Origin: a virus
Length of the DNA: 45,719 nucleotides
IMG/VR virus record: IMGVR_UViG_3300030104_002795
Span: 1 to 45,719 of that record
Direction: 5' to 3' (one strand)
This document shows positions 7,439-16,805 of the stretch, piece by piece (position 1 is the stretch's first letter; every line of letters begins with the position of its first letter). Under the pieces are notes generated by a model. The model was not told the DNA's origin, searched no databases, and was given only the letters and a program-made list of their open reading frames with translations. A program made the position numbers and the translations under genes.

Positions 7439-9660
7439 TGTATAAACAAACATTATATAAAATTATTGAGCCAATAAGAATTAATACGCTTAAGAGGCTT
7501 AATAAAAGTAAGAAATGGAAATATGGCTACAACAAAGAACATGATATTGTAGTTATAAGTAAAACAGGGCAAATAGGTGATATATACGAAATACAAAACC
7601 TTAAAATAGCGCTGCCCTTACCTACAAAAATTTATAGTAGGTCAAAAAAGAAACAAGAACAATATTGGGAGCAATTTGATTATCCAAAAGCATTAAAAAA
7701 TGTAAAAACCATTTTTGATTGGAGAGATTACCCAAATGAACACAAGGATAAATGGTTTGATTACATAAATGAAGAATTCAATCGTAGGGATAATGGTTTT
7801 TGGTTTAATAATAATGGTAAGCCTACTTACGTTACCGGTACTCACTATATGTATCTTCAGTGGTCAAAAATTGATGTGGGTGCTCCTGAGTTTAGAGAAT
7901 CTAACAGATTATTCTATATATTTTGGGAAGCTTGCAAAGCAGATAAACGTGCTTACGGAATATGTTACCTTAAAAATAGAAGATCTGGTTTCTCGTTTAT
8001 GGCAAGCGCGGAGACAGTTAACGCTGCTACTATCTCGAGTGATGCAAGATATGGTATTTTATCAAAATCTGGTTGGGATGCTAAAAAGATGTTTACAGAT
8101 AAGGTTGTACCAATATCTGTTAATTACCCGTTTTTCTTTAAACCGATTCAGGATGGTATGGATCGACCAAAGACTGAACTTGCGTATAGGGTTCCGGCTC
8201 AAAAGTTTACTCGCAAGAAACTTCAAACAAACGAACAACTTGAAGAAATTGTAGGTTTAGATACAACTATTGATTGGAAAAACACTGGTGATAATAGTTA
8301 TGATGGAGAAAAGCTTAATCTATTAGTTCACGATGAAAGTGGAAAGTGGGAAAGACCTGATAATATATTAAACAATTGGAGAGTAACAAAAACATGTTTA
8401 CGATTAGGTAGTAGGGTTATTGGTAAATGCATGATGGGAAGTACATCGAACGCGTTAGATAAAGGTGGGGATAATTTCAAAAAACTATTTAGAGATTCTG
8501 ACGTAACAAAAAGAAATAAAAATGGGCAAACTAAGTCTGGGTTATATAGTTTGTTTATACCAATGGAATGGAATTATGAAGGTTTTATGAATAAACACGG
8601 TATTCCAGTTTTTGACACACCTGAAAATGAAGTTTACGATCACTATGGTGAATTAATAGATACCGGCGTTATAGATCATTGGGAAAATGAAGTTGATGGC
8701 TTAAAGAACGATCAAGATGCTTTAAATGAATTTTATCGTCAATTTCCAAGGACTGAAGAACACGCATTTAGAGATGAGGCAAATAACAGTATATTTAATC
8801 TTGTTAAAATATATGAACAAATAGACTTTAACGAAGAATTAAGTAGTTCTGTTGGAATATCAACTGGTAATTTTCAATGGATTAATGGTATTAAAGATTC
8901 AAATGTTATGTTTTATCCTGATATGAAGGGTAGATTTAATGTATCTTGGGTTCCACCAACACATTTACAAAATAATATTATTGAAAAAAACGGTAGAAAA
9001 TACCCTGGTAATGAGCATATGGGCGCTTTTGGTTGTGATAGCTATGATATATCAGGTACAGTTGACAATAAAGGATCAAAAGGCGCTTTACATGGTTTAA
9101 CTAAATTTAGCATGGAAGACGCACCACCTAGTCAATTCTTTTTAGAATATGTAGCTAGACCTGCAACGGCCGAAATGTTTTTTGAAGATGTTTTAATGGC
9201 TTTAATATTTTATGGTATGCCAATACTCGCGGAAAATAATAAACCGAGGTTGTTGTATTACCTTAGAAGAAGAGGTTATAGGGGATATTCAATGAACAGA
9301 CCCGATAAATTATGGAATAAATTATCAGTGGCAGAAAAAGAAGTTGGTGGTATACCAAACTCTAGCGAAGATATTAAACAAGCTCACGCGGCAGCAATTG
9401 AAATGTATATACAAGAACACGTGGGCACAAAGCACGATGGTTCACATGGTAACATGTATTTTAATAAAACATTAAATGATTGGGCTAGATTTGATATAAA
9501 CAAAAGAACAAAGTTTGATGCAACGATAAGTTCTGGTTTAGCAATAATGGCATGTAATAGACATTTATATGCTCCAAACGCTAAAATAGAAAAACAAAAA
9601 CTAAATATAAGTATTGCTAAATATAGAAATAGTGGTACAACATCTAAATTAATAGAGTAA
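7438..9660 (+). CDS. terL: Terminase large subunit
   Basis: A 740-residue packaging motor. The ATPase has a Walker A-like loop NRRSGFS (residues 180-186, the deviant R-x-G-x-S form common in terminases) and Walker B LLVHDE with D299 and catalytic E300; a coupling motif follows around GKCMMGSTSN. The RNase H-like nuclease begins with GAFGCDSYD (first metal-binding D534) and ends with TKFDATISSGLAIM (D694). The length near 740 and the motif ALDKGGDNFKKLF are features I associate with terminases of crAss-like and related phages. It translocates DNA into the prohead and cuts concatemers. Translationally coupled to the genes on both sides (start overlaps, next start two bases after the stop). Confidence 0.93.
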   Translation: MYKQTLYKIIEPIRINTLKRLNKSKKWKYGYNKEHDIVVISKTGQIGDIYEIQNLKIALPLPTKIYSRSKKKQEQYWEQFDYPKALKNVKTIFDWRDYPNEHKDKWFDYINEEFNRRDNGFWFNNNGKPTYVTGTHYMYLQWSKIDVGAPEFRESNRLFYIFWEACKADKRAYGICYLKNRRSGFSFMASAETVNAATISSDARYGILSKSGWDAKKMFTDKVVPISVNYPFFFKPIQDGMDRPKTELAYRVPAQKFTRKKLQTNEQLEEIVGLDTTIDWKNTGDNSYDGEKLNLLVHDESGKWERPDNILNNWRVTKTCLRLGSRVIGKCMMGSTSNALDKGGDNFKKLFRDSDVTKRNKNGQTKSGLYSLFIPMEWNYEGFMNKHGIPVFDTPENEVYDHYGELIDTGVIDHWENEVDGLKNDQDALNEFYRQFPRTEEHAFRDEANNSIFNLVKIYEQIDFNEELSSSVGISTGNFQWINGIKDSNVMFYPDMKGRFNVSWVPPTHLQNNIIEKNGRKYPGNEHMGAFGCDSYDISGTVDNKGSKGALHGLTKFSMEDAPPSQFFLEYVARPATAEMFFEDVLMALIFYGMPILAENNKPRLLYYLRRRGYRGYSMNRPDKLWNKLSVAEKEVGGIPNSSEDIKQAHAAAIEMYIQEHVGTKHDGSHGNMYFNKTLNDWARFDINKRTKFDATISSGLAIMACNRHLYAPNAKIEKQKLNISIAKYRNSGTTSKLIE

Positions 9661-9661
9661 T

Positions 9662-12079
9662 ATGGCTGATACAGTTAGAAAAGCAAATTTTCCAAGTCAA
9701 ATAGTAAGTGATTCAGAAAAGGCTAGTAAAGAATATGGATTAAAGATAGCTAAAGCAATTGAACACGAATGGTTTGGCGTTAGTAGTAGTATAAATAAAT
9801 TTCAATCAAACGAAAATGAATTTCATAAATTAAGATTATATGCTAGAGGTGAACAGTCAATACAAAAATACAAGGATGAATTATCGATTAATGGTGATTT
9901 ATCTTATCTTAATTTAGACTGGAAACCAGTACCTATCATACCTAAGTTTGTAGACATAGTAGTTAATGGTATAGCGGAAAGAACTTATGATATAAAGGTA
10001 TATTCTCAGGATAAAACAGGCATGACACAGAGAACGGAGTATATGGATTCAATGCTTCGTGATATGCGTAATAAAGATGTGAATCAATTTATAGCACAAG
10101 CATTTGGTAGAAACATGGCAGAAAACGATCCTGAAACGTTACCACAAAGTGAAGAAGAATTACAATTACATATGCAACTAGATTATAAACAATCTATTGA
10201 AATAGCAGAAGAGCAAGCACTAAATACTTTGTTTAATAATAATAAATACGAAAACACAAAAAAGAGATTATATTATGATCTTGCTGTTATTGGTATTGGT
10301 TGTATAAAAAATACTTTTGACACCGCTAGAGGTATTACTATTGAATATGTAGATCCCGCACATTTAGTTTGGTCACATACTGATTCTCCGTATTTTGATG
10401 ATATATATTATATAGGTGAGGTTAAAACATTACCAATAAACGAGCTTAAAAAACAATTTCCTGATCTTACAGAAGAAGATTTAAAAGAAGCTTCAGAATC
10501 AGGTGTACATATGTCACCTATGAATAGAAACTCATACTATAATAATACAAGTATAGATGTTAATACTGTTCAGGTTTTATATTTTAATTATAAAACATTT
10601 CACAATGAGGTTTATAAAGTAAAAGAAATTAGCAGTGGTGCTGATAAAGCTATTGAAAAAGATGATAACTTTAATCCGCCAGAAGAAACTAACTTTAGCA
10701 AAATATCTAAATCAAATGAGGTATTATACGAAGGTGCTGTAGTTTTAGGTACAAACCAACTTTTAAAGTGGGAAATGGCTAAAAATATGATGCGCCCTAA
10801 AAGCGATACATCAAAAGTTAAAATGAATTATAGTTTATGTGCACCTAGAATGTATAAAGGTAAAATTGAATCATTGGTTAGTAGATGCACTGGTTTTGCT
10901 GATATGATACAGTTAACACACTTGAAATTACAACAAGTTTTATCAAGAATGGTTCCTGATGGTGTTTATCTTGACGCGGATGGTTTAGCAGAAGTTGATT
11001 TAGGTAATGGTACAAATTATAATCCACAAGAAGCGTTAAACATGTTCTTTCAAACTGGTAGTATAATTGGTAGATCATTAACGCAAGAAGGTGACATGAA
11101 CCCTGGTAAAGTACCTATACAAGAAATTGCTAGTAACTCTGGTGGTGCTAAACTACAAAGTTTAATTACTACATATAATTATTATTTACAAATGATAAGA
11201 GATGTAACTGGGTTAAATGAAGCTAGAGATGGTAGTACGCCTGATAAAAATGCTTTAGTTGGAATACAAAAAATGGCTGCCGCTAATAGTAACACAGCGA
11301 CAAGACATATATTACAGTCTGGTTTATTTGTTACAGTAGAAACAGCTGAATGTTTATCGCTAAGGGTATCAGATATATTAGAATATTCACCTACTAAAGA
11401 TGCTTTTATACAGCAGATCGGAGCACATAACGTGGGTACATTAGAAGAAATGAATAACTTACATTTGCATGATTTTGGTATATTTATTGAATTAGCACCT
11501 GATGAAGAAGAAAAACAAATGCTTGAAAATAATATACAACAAGCATTAGCTAAAAATAGTATTGAACTAGAAGATGCTATTGATGTTAGAGAAATAAAAA
11601 ATGTAAAACTTGCTAATCAATTATTAAAAGTAAGAAGAAAAAAGAAAGTAGAACTAGATCAACAAATAGCACAAAGAAATATACAAGCGCAAGCTCAAGC
11701 AAACGCACAAACACAACAAGTTGCAGCTCAAGCTGAGATACAAAAAAATCAAGCTATCACACAGCAAAAAGCGCAGCTTGAACAAGTTGAATCACAACTA
11801 GACATGCAAAAGCTGGACAAGGAGGCTGAATTGAAGAAGACATTAATGGATCATGAGTTTATGATCAACATGAGGTTAAAGCAAATGGAGATTGATGCTT
11901 TAAAAACAAAAGAAACTAATAAGGAAGATCGTAAAGATGAAAGAACTAGAATTCAAGCATCACAACAGTCTGAATTAATAGACCAAAGAAAAACAGGTAA
12001 AGCACCTAAAACATTTGAATCAACAAGTAATGATATATTAAGTGGTGATTTTGACTTAGGTATGTTTGATCCTAGTTAA
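9662..12079 (+). CDS. Portal protein
   Basis: An 805-residue protein directly after terL. Residues 1-560 carry the portal features: SYLNLDWKPVPIIPKFVDIVVNGI near the N-terminus, IEYVDPAHLVW, and the long helix region MIRDVTGLNEARDGS followed by NALVGIQKMAAANSNTATRH, typical of portal families of large podoviruses. Residues about 625-760 form a Gln/Ala/Lys-rich coiled coil, and the C-terminus ends in a Gly/Asp-rich tail. Twelve copies would form the DNA channel at one capsid vertex and dock the terminase. Lack of a recognisable fused protease or MuF domain agrees with a simple portal. Confidence 0.88.
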   Translation: MADTVRKANFPSQIVSDSEKASKEYGLKIAKAIEHEWFGVSSSINKFQSNENEFHKLRLYARGEQSIQKYKDELSINGDLSYLNLDWKPVPIIPKFVDIVVNGIAERTYDIKVYSQDKTGMTQRTEYMDSMLRDMRNKDVNQFIAQAFGRNMAENDPETLPQSEEELQLHMQLDYKQSIEIAEEQALNTLFNNNKYENTKKRLYYDLAVIGIGCIKNTFDTARGITIEYVDPAHLVWSHTDSPYFDDIYYIGEVKTLPINELKKQFPDLTEEDLKEASESGVHMSPMNRNSYYNNTSIDVNTVQVLYFNYKTFHNEVYKVKEISSGADKAIEKDDNFNPPEETNFSKISKSNEVLYEGAVVLGTNQLLKWEMAKNMMRPKSDTSKVKMNYSLCAPRMYKGKIESLVSRCTGFADMIQLTHLKLQQVLSRMVPDGVYLDADGLAEVDLGNGTNYNPQEALNMFFQTGSIIGRSLTQEGDMNPGKVPIQEIASNSGGAKLQSLITTYNYYLQMIRDVTGLNEARDGSTPDKNALVGIQKMAAANSNTATRHILQSGLFVTVETAECLSLRVSDILEYSPTKDAFIQQIGAHNVGTLEEMNNLHLHDFGIFIELAPDEEEKQMLENNIQQALAKNSIELEDAIDVREIKNVKLANQLLKVRRKKKVELDQQIAQRNIQAQAQANAQTQQVAAQAEIQKNQAITQQKAQLEQVESQLDMQKLDKEAELKKTLMDHEFMINMRLKQMEIDALKTKETNKEDRKDERTRIQASQQSELIDQRKTGKAPKTFESTSNDILSGDFDLGMFDPS

Positions 12080-12105
12080 TATGTTTAACAAATAAATAAG
12101 TAATA

Positions 12106-12468
12106 ATGGCAAAAATGAATATATGCACAGACTCAATTGTAGCTTCAAGATGGGTTGATGATGGTAACGCTGAAACTCCTGGAAGAGGAAATTACTTTTG
12201 CGCTATAGAAGTAATTGCAGCAGCTACATTTGATCAGCTAATATCTAAAAAAATTGCTGAATACGATACTGATACCGATAGTAGTGGTTCTATTAACGCT
12301 TCTGATGTACCATCTGATAATAGTATTTGGATGAATACTGAAGACTCAGACGCTGGTAATACAGTGGTAAGTGGCGATAGTTTTCCAGCTGGGACAATAT
12401 TGTATGGTAAATGGACCAAGTTTGAATTAGCTGGTGGAAAAGTTATAGCATACGAGTCTTACGACTAA
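12106..12468 (+). CDS. Hypothetical small capsid-region protein
   Basis: A 120-residue acidic protein (ISKKIAEYDTDTDSSGS) ending in a beta-hairpin-like GTILYGKWTKFELAGGKVIAYESYD. It is placed between portal and scaffold; proteins with this closing motif (ILYGKWTKF...GKVIAY) occur in head regions of environmental phages in my recollection and may be head decoration, head-fibre or connector components. No signal peptide and no catalytic motif. The leader is ATAAATAAGTAATA, without a Shine-Dalgarno box. Confidence 0.7.
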   Translation: MAKMNICTDSIVASRWVDDGNAETPGRGNYFCAIEVIAAATFDQLISKKIAEYDTDTDSSGSINASDVPSDNSIWMNTEDSDAGNTVVSGDSFPAGTILYGKWTKFELAGGKVIAYESYD

Positions 12469-12475
12469 AAAAAAT

Positions 12476-12489
12476 TGTACGAGAGTACA
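12476..12489 (+). other. Small hairpin with GAGA (GNRA) loop
   Basis: TGTAC-GAGA-GTACA directly after an A8-type run that follows the stop codon. The stem is only 5 bp but closed by a stable GNRA-type loop; no U-tract follows, so an mRNA end-stabilising or processing element is as likely as a terminator. Confidence 0.4.
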
Positions 12490-12492
12490 TTA

Positions 12493-12507
12493 TGTTTAAT
12501 TATATAA
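12493..12507 (+). promoter_or_regulatory. Candidate late-promoter motif (variant)
   Basis: TGTTTAATTATATAA, 9 bases before the scaffold-like gene, shares the TAATTATA core with copies at 5658 and 24992. A similar TTTAATTATATTA stands at 15261 before the gene downstream of the capsid gene. Support is weaker than for the exact copies because the region is almost all A and T. Confidence 0.3.
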
Positions 12508-12516
12508 TATTATATT

Positions 12517-13734
12517 ATGGCTAAAAATGAAAAACAAGCTACAGTTAAAGAAACTGTAGAAGCTCCCATGGGAGATGAGGTTAAGGTTAAAGAAACACCT
12601 AAACCAAAAAGAATGAAAAATTTAGGAAAGCGAGATGAAGCAATTAAAGTAAACTTAGCTGAACCTAAAGAAGAAAAGGTAGAAGAACCTAAAGATGTTC
12701 AACTTGAAGAAGAAAAAGATGATAAAGTTGTTGAAGAGATTAAAGAGAAAGTGGAAGAAGAAAAAGTTGAAGAAAAACAAGAAGAAACTGAACAACCAGT
12801 TTTGGAAGAAATCACAGAGGAAGAAGAAGTTAATGAGGATGTTGAAGATAAAATTGATGCTTTTGAAGAGACAGTTGAAAAGGCTGTAGAAGAAGCAGAA
12901 AAAACTGGTCAAGACTTACCAGAAAACATTCAAAAAGTTGTAGACTTTATGAATGAAACTGGTGGTGATCTTGAGGACTACGTAAAGTTAAATCAAGATT
13001 ACAGTAAGTATGATGATATGTCTATACTTCGCGAGTACTATAAACAAACTAAATCACATTTAACAGACGATGAGGTTAGTTTTTTAATAGAAGATTCATT
13101 TACATATGATGAAGAACTCGATGAATCAAGAGATATCAAGAGAAAGAAATTGGCTTTTAAGGAGCAAGTTGCTAACGCTAAAAGCCATTTGGATAAATTA
13201 AAATCCAATTATTATGAAGAAATCAAAAGTGGTGTTAAGTTAACGCCTGAGCAACAAAAAGCTATTGATTTTTTTAATAGATATGAAAAAGAGGATAAAG
13301 AATCAAAAGCAGAAGCGCAAAAGAATAGATCAATATTTGATAATAAAACTAGTCAATTATTCAATGATAAATTTAAAGGATTTGAATATAGTGTTGGTGA
13401 TAAAAAATATAGATTTAACGTTAAAGATGTAAATCAAGTAAAGACAACGCAAAGCGACATTAATAATTTTATCGGAAAGTTTCTTGATAAAAATAGATCA
13501 ATGAAAGACGCTAAAGGTTATCACAAAAGCTTATTTACCGCTATGAACGCTGATGCTATCGCGAACCATTTTTATGAGCAAGGCAAAGCTGATGCTTTAA
13601 AAAATAGTGTAACAACTTCTAAAAATGTCGATATGACACCTAGACAGGGACACCAAGAAGTAAGTACTGGTGGATTCAAGTACAAGGTAGTTGGCGATGA
13701 TTCAAGTAAACTTCGTTTCAAAATTAAAAAATAA
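12517..13734 (+). CDS. Scaffolding-protein candidate
   Basis: A 405-residue protein between portal and major capsid protein. Residues 10-135 are extremely rich in Glu and Lys (KEEKVEEPKDVQLEEEKDD and similar), giving a disordered or helical low-complexity region; residues 135-330 are charged helices, and the C-terminus (about 370-405) is a compact basic segment ending SKLRFKIKK. Acidic helical proteins with a basic C-terminal capsid-binding end, encoded immediately before the coat gene, are classic prohead scaffolds. No protease motif was recognised, so the scaffold may be released intact. Function rests on position and composition. Confidence 0.65.
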   Translation: MAKNEKQATVKETVEAPMGDEVKVKETPKPKRMKNLGKRDEAIKVNLAEPKEEKVEEPKDVQLEEEKDDKVVEEIKEKVEEEKVEEKQEETEQPVLEEITEEEEVNEDVEDKIDAFEETVEKAVEEAEKTGQDLPENIQKVVDFMNETGGDLEDYVKLNQDYSKYDDMSILREYYKQTKSHLTDDEVSFLIEDSFTYDEELDESRDIKRKKLAFKEQVANAKSHLDKLKSNYYEEIKSGVKLTPEQQKAIDFFNRYEKEDKESKAEAQKNRSIFDNKTSQLFNDKFKGFEYSVGDKKYRFNVKDVNQVKTTQSDINNFIGKFLDKNRSMKDAKGYHKSLFTAMNADAIANHFYEQGKADALKNSVTTSKNVDMTPRQGHQEVSTGGFKYKVVGDDSSKLRFKIKK

Positions 13735-13749
13735 AGTTTAACTATAAAA
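13735..13749 (+). promoter_or_regulatory. Candidate late-promoter motif before capsid gene
   Basis: AGTTTAACTATAAAA differs from the copy at 5658 (AGTGTAATTATAAAA) at two positions and lies 10 bases upstream of the major capsid start, beginning at the stop codon of the scaffold gene. A promoter here would give the coat gene extra transcript, which then ends at the terminator at 15223. Confidence 0.4.
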
Positions 13750-13759
13750 TTAAAAACAA

Positions 13760-15199
13760 ATGGCAAATCCAGTAGCGGGAAGTGGATTAAATGTAACTAA
13801 CCCACTCCCAACACAACAAACTGCTTCGGCTAACTATTTAGATTTTTCTACAGGTTGGGCGCAGCAATATCTACCAGAGCTTTATGAAGCAGAGGTAGAG
13901 AGATACGGTAACAGAATGTTATCAGGCTTCTTGTCTCAAGTAGGCGCAGAAGAAGCTATGGCTTCAGATCAAGTTGTTTGGTCAGAGCAAGGAAGATTGC
14001 ACATCTCCGCAGAAAGTACTGCTTGTGATGCTTCGGCAAACAAAGTTAGATTTAGCGCGGCAGATGCAGCATTATTTAGATTACACGATACAGTATTATT
14101 ATACGGTATAGGTGGTGCTTCAAGTGGTAAAACAATCAAAGCTATTGTAACAGTTGTAGCGGATGGTAGTAACGATGTAGTTATGAAGCCTTATACGCAA
14201 GCAACATTAGATGCAACTGGCACTGGCGAAATAACTTTTGCTGATAACTCTTTATTTAGAGCTATGGTATATGGTTCTGAGCATAAAAAAGGTACTAGCT
14301 TAGATAGACCAGCTTTAAATCCAGGTTTCAACAAATATGACAACAAACCAGTTATAATCAGAGACAGATTCATTATCAATGGTTCTGACACTGCTCAAAT
14401 CGGTTGGGTTGAAGTATCTGGTGAAGAAGGACAAAGCGGTTATATGTGGTATTTAAAAGCAGAAGGTGACACTAGAGCTCGTTTCAATGATTATCTTGAA
14501 ATGACAGTTCTTGAATCAGTTAAAAAATCTGGTAATGGGGCTCCTGGTGTTGATGGTACTCAAGGTATGTTCGATGCAATCGAAACTAGAGGACATGTAA
14601 CAACAGACGCTTTCACAGGTGAGTATACTTCTGATATTGCAACTTTTGACAACATCTTAATTAAGTTTGACGGACAAGGAGCTATTGAAGAGAATATGTT
14701 ATATTTAGATAGACATACAACTTTGAAAATAGATGACATGTTAGGAAATCTTAACTCAGGTGTAGCAAGTGCAGCGTCTCCAACGTCAGCTTCGTTTGGT
14801 GTATTTAATAACTCTGCTGATATGGCGGTTAATTTAGGTTTCTCTGGTTTCAGAAGAGGTTCTTATGACTTCTACAAAACTGACTGGAAATACTTAAATG
14901 ATCTTCATGGTCATGGTTCTAACACGCCAGGTGCAGGTAACACTAAAATTGCAGGTGCAATTATACCAGCAGGTGTAAGTTCTGTGTATGATGAAGGAAT
15001 GGGTAAAAACATTAAGAGACCTTTCCTACACGTTAGATACAGAAAGTCTGATACAGAAGATAGAAAATTAAAATCTTGGATCACAGGTTCAGTAGGTGGT
15101 AATATCACTTCTGACGAGGATGCAATGGTTGTTAATTATCTATCAGAAAGATGTTTAGTTGTTCAAGCAGCTAACAACTTTATGTTATTAAAAAGATAA
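13760..15199 (+). CDS. Major capsid protein
   Basis: A 479-residue protein following the scaffold gene. It opens with TNPLPTQQTASANYLDFSTGWAQQYLPELYE-type sequence, has a central beta-rich domain (VVWSEQGRLHISA; DAALFRLHDTVLLYG), a helical YGNRMLSGFLSQVGAEEAMA segment, and ends with a domain containing RPFLHVRYRKSDTEDRKLKSW and VNYLSERCLVVQAANNFMLLKR. Length, place, and the long helix plus peripheral-domain layout agree with an HK97-fold coat protein of crAss-like-type phages. It has its own candidate promoter, and is the only virion gene in the window immediately followed by a strong terminator, as expected for the most abundant product. Confidence 0.88.
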   Translation: MANPVAGSGLNVTNPLPTQQTASANYLDFSTGWAQQYLPELYEAEVERYGNRMLSGFLSQVGAEEAMASDQVVWSEQGRLHISAESTACDASANKVRFSAADAALFRLHDTVLLYGIGGASSGKTIKAIVTVVADGSNDVVMKPYTQATLDATGTGEITFADNSLFRAMVYGSEHKKGTSLDRPALNPGFNKYDNKPVIIRDRFIINGSDTAQIGWVEVSGEEGQSGYMWYLKAEGDTRARFNDYLEMTVLESVKKSGNGAPGVDGTQGMFDAIETRGHVTTDAFTGEYTSDIATFDNILIKFDGQGAIEENMLYLDRHTTLKIDDMLGNLNSGVASAASPTSASFGVFNNSADMAVNLGFSGFRRGSYDFYKTDWKYLNDLHGHGSNTPGAGNTKIAGAIIPAGVSSVYDEGMGKNIKRPFLHVRYRKSDTEDRKLKSWITGSVGGNITSDEDAMVVNYLSERCLVVQAANNFMLLKR

Positions 15200-15222
15200 T
15201 AACATTATTATTTATATAAAGA

Positions 15223-15250
15223 GTTAGGTGCTTCGGCACCTAGCACTTTA
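15223..15250 (+). terminator. Intrinsic terminator after capsid gene
   Basis: TAGGTGC-TTCG-GCACCTA (15225-15242): a 7-bp perfect stem, extendable to 9 with a G-U pair, closed by the extra-stable TTCG tetraloop and followed by CACTTTATTTT. It is by far the most G+C-rich hairpin of the rightward region. Confidence 0.85.
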
Positions 15251-15277
15251 TTTTAACTTATTTAATTATATTATATT

Positions 15278-16039
15278 ATGAAAAAAGTAAAAGAAACAGC
15301 TGCTCCTAACGCTGAACAAAATTGGGAAATTAAAGATAGGATATATACGTTAATAGGTAACAACACACCATTAACGCATATGATACCTTCAAGAAATATA
15401 TTTTATTTTGATGAAGAGCAAAAGGCTCAAAGAGAATTAAAATATACAACAAATCAAAAAACACCTTTTGTTGATGAATTTAAGGGTGATGCTAGATTAG
15501 CACATATTACATTTGAAGATGGAGTACTTAGAGTACCAAGAGAAGAACAAACTTTACAAAAGTTACTCTCATTATATCATCCAGCTTTAGATCAAATATA
15601 TGCAGAGTTTAATCCAGTTGAGGTAGCACGTGATGAGCTAGCTGATATTGAATTAGAAATAGAAGCTTTAAATATAGCTAAAAATCTAGAAATAGATCAC
15701 GTTGAAGCTATATTAAGGGTGGAACAAGGTAGCACTGTTAATGAATTAACATCAAAAGAGTTAAAGAGGGACATTTTAGTTATGGCTAAACAAAACCCAC
15801 AATTACTCATTGATTTAGCAAAAGATGAAAACGTTGAGCTTAGAAATTATGGTATAAAAGCTGTTGAAGCTGGATTACTAGATCTTTCAGATGATCAACG
15901 AACATTTACATGGGGTAAAAACAAAAGAAAGGTTATGACCGTTCCTTTTGATGAACATCCATATTCTGCATTAGCAGCATTTTTCAAAACTGATGAAGGT
16001 TTGGAAATCTATAAAAACATAGAAAAAAGATTAAAATAA
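15278..16039 (+). CDS. Hypothetical protein downstream of capsid
   Basis: A 253-residue protein. The N-terminal half contains NWEIKDRIYTLIGNNTPLT and MIPSRNIFYFDEE, followed by TFEDGVLRVPREEQTLQKLL; the middle (115-200) is strongly helical and acidic; the C-terminus has FTWGKNKRKVMTVP. Homologues with the GNNTPLTHMIPSR...LLYFD pattern sit next to capsid or tail genes in many marine phages in my recollection, but none has an assigned role. A head-completion or neck function is plausible from position. It begins after the capsid terminator, behind an A/T-only leader. Confidence 0.7.
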   Translation: MKKVKETAAPNAEQNWEIKDRIYTLIGNNTPLTHMIPSRNIFYFDEEQKAQRELKYTTNQKTPFVDEFKGDARLAHITFEDGVLRVPREEQTLQKLLSLYHPALDQIYAEFNPVEVARDELADIELEIEALNIAKNLEIDHVEAILRVEQGSTVNELTSKELKRDILVMAKQNPQLLIDLAKDENVELRNYGIKAVEAGLLDLSDDQRTFTWGKNKRKVMTVPFDEHPYSALAAFFKTDEGLEIYKNIEKRLK

Positions 16040-16049
16040 TTAATCACTT

Positions 16050-16086
16050 TATAGAGTAGTCATCTCTATGGGGTGACTACACTATA
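16050..16086 (+). other. Imperfect long hairpin before connector gene
   Basis: TATAG-A-GTAGTCA pairs with TGACTAC-A-CTATA across an 11-base loop: 12 base pairs interrupted by one A-A mismatch. It starts 10 bases after the upstream stop and ends 13 bases before the ATG at 16100. The next bases are TAAAAAAG, not a U-tract, so it is more likely an RNA processing or translation-control element than a terminator. Confidence 0.6.
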
Positions 16087-16099
16087 TAAAAAAGAAATT

Positions 16100-16801
16100 A
16101 TGGCAGTAACAATAGATACAGTATATCAAAGAGTATTAAGTATTCTCAATAAAGAACAGAGGGGATATATCACACCGCAGGAGTTTAATCTATTAGCCAA
16201 TCAAGCTCAAATGGAGATCTTTGAGCAATACTTCTACGATCTCAATCAATTCCTAAGACTTCCTGGTAATGACACTGAATATTCAGATATGATAAATATA
16301 TTGAATGAAAAAATATCTTTATTTGAAGTTCCAGGAATTATTATAACTGGGACATCAACAATGACTTTACCTACAAATGTATATAAATTAGGTAGTATAT
16401 TGTACAAAGGTGTTATTGCTGAAAGAATTACTCAAAAAGATATTTTGTTATTAAAACAAACACCATTAGCTGCTCCAACCGCTGATAGGCCTATATACGT
16501 AAAGGAAGGTTCAAAAATTGAAGTATACATTGATAATACATTTGTTAAAACTGAAGATCAAGCTAACGTAAAAGTAAATTATATTAAAAAACCAGCTGAA
16601 GTTGAGTGGACATATACTGATGTAGGTGGGACAGCTTTATATAACGCTACAAATGCAACTGATTTTGAATTACATGAGTCAGAAGAAACAAAACTAGTTG
16701 TTAATATATTAGCATTAGCAGGTGTTGTTATTAAAGATCCAAACGTATATCAAATAGCAACAAACGAAGAAATAAAAACTATACAACAAGAAAAACAATA
16801 A
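16100..16801 (+). CDS. Head-tail connector/tail tubular-like protein
   Basis: A 233-residue protein starting at ATG 16100 (MAVTIDTVYQ); an in-frame GTG at 16073 lies inside the hairpin and is rejected. The N-terminal third is helical (VYQRVLSILNKEQRGYITPQ, then FNLLANQAQMEIFEQYFYDL), the centre is beta-rich (STMTLPTNVYKLGSILYKG), and a terminal helix LVVNILALAGVVIKDPNVYQ closes it. This helix-beta-helix order resembles adaptor proteins of short-tailed phages (P22 gp4/T7 gp11 type), and the following gene has a related plan. It is placed between capsid and tail hub, as a connector should be. Confidence 0.6.
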   Translation: MAVTIDTVYQRVLSILNKEQRGYITPQEFNLLANQAQMEIFEQYFYDLNQFLRLPGNDTEYSDMINILNEKISLFEVPGIIITGTSTMTLPTNVYKLGSILYKGVIAERITQKDILLLKQTPLAAPTADRPIYVKEGSKIEVYIDNTFVKTEDQANVKVNYIKKPAEVEWTYTDVGGTALYNATNATDFELHESEETKLVVNILALAGVVIKDPNVYQIATNEEIKTIQQEKQ

Positions 16802-16805
16802 ATAA

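Noticed and set aside
7769-8254. 161-codon open frame on the plus strand within terL
   Set aside because: It is a frame shadow of the terminase with composition rich in Leu/Ile from AT codons and no start context.
12655-12912. Minus-strand frame rich in Phe
   Set aside because: It is the antisense of the Glu/Lys repeat (GAA/AAA become TTC/TTT), a predictable artefact.
16073-16099. GTG start for the connector gene
   Set aside because: It lies within the hairpin, adds nine residues of no family fit, and ATG 16100 gives the expected MAVT start.
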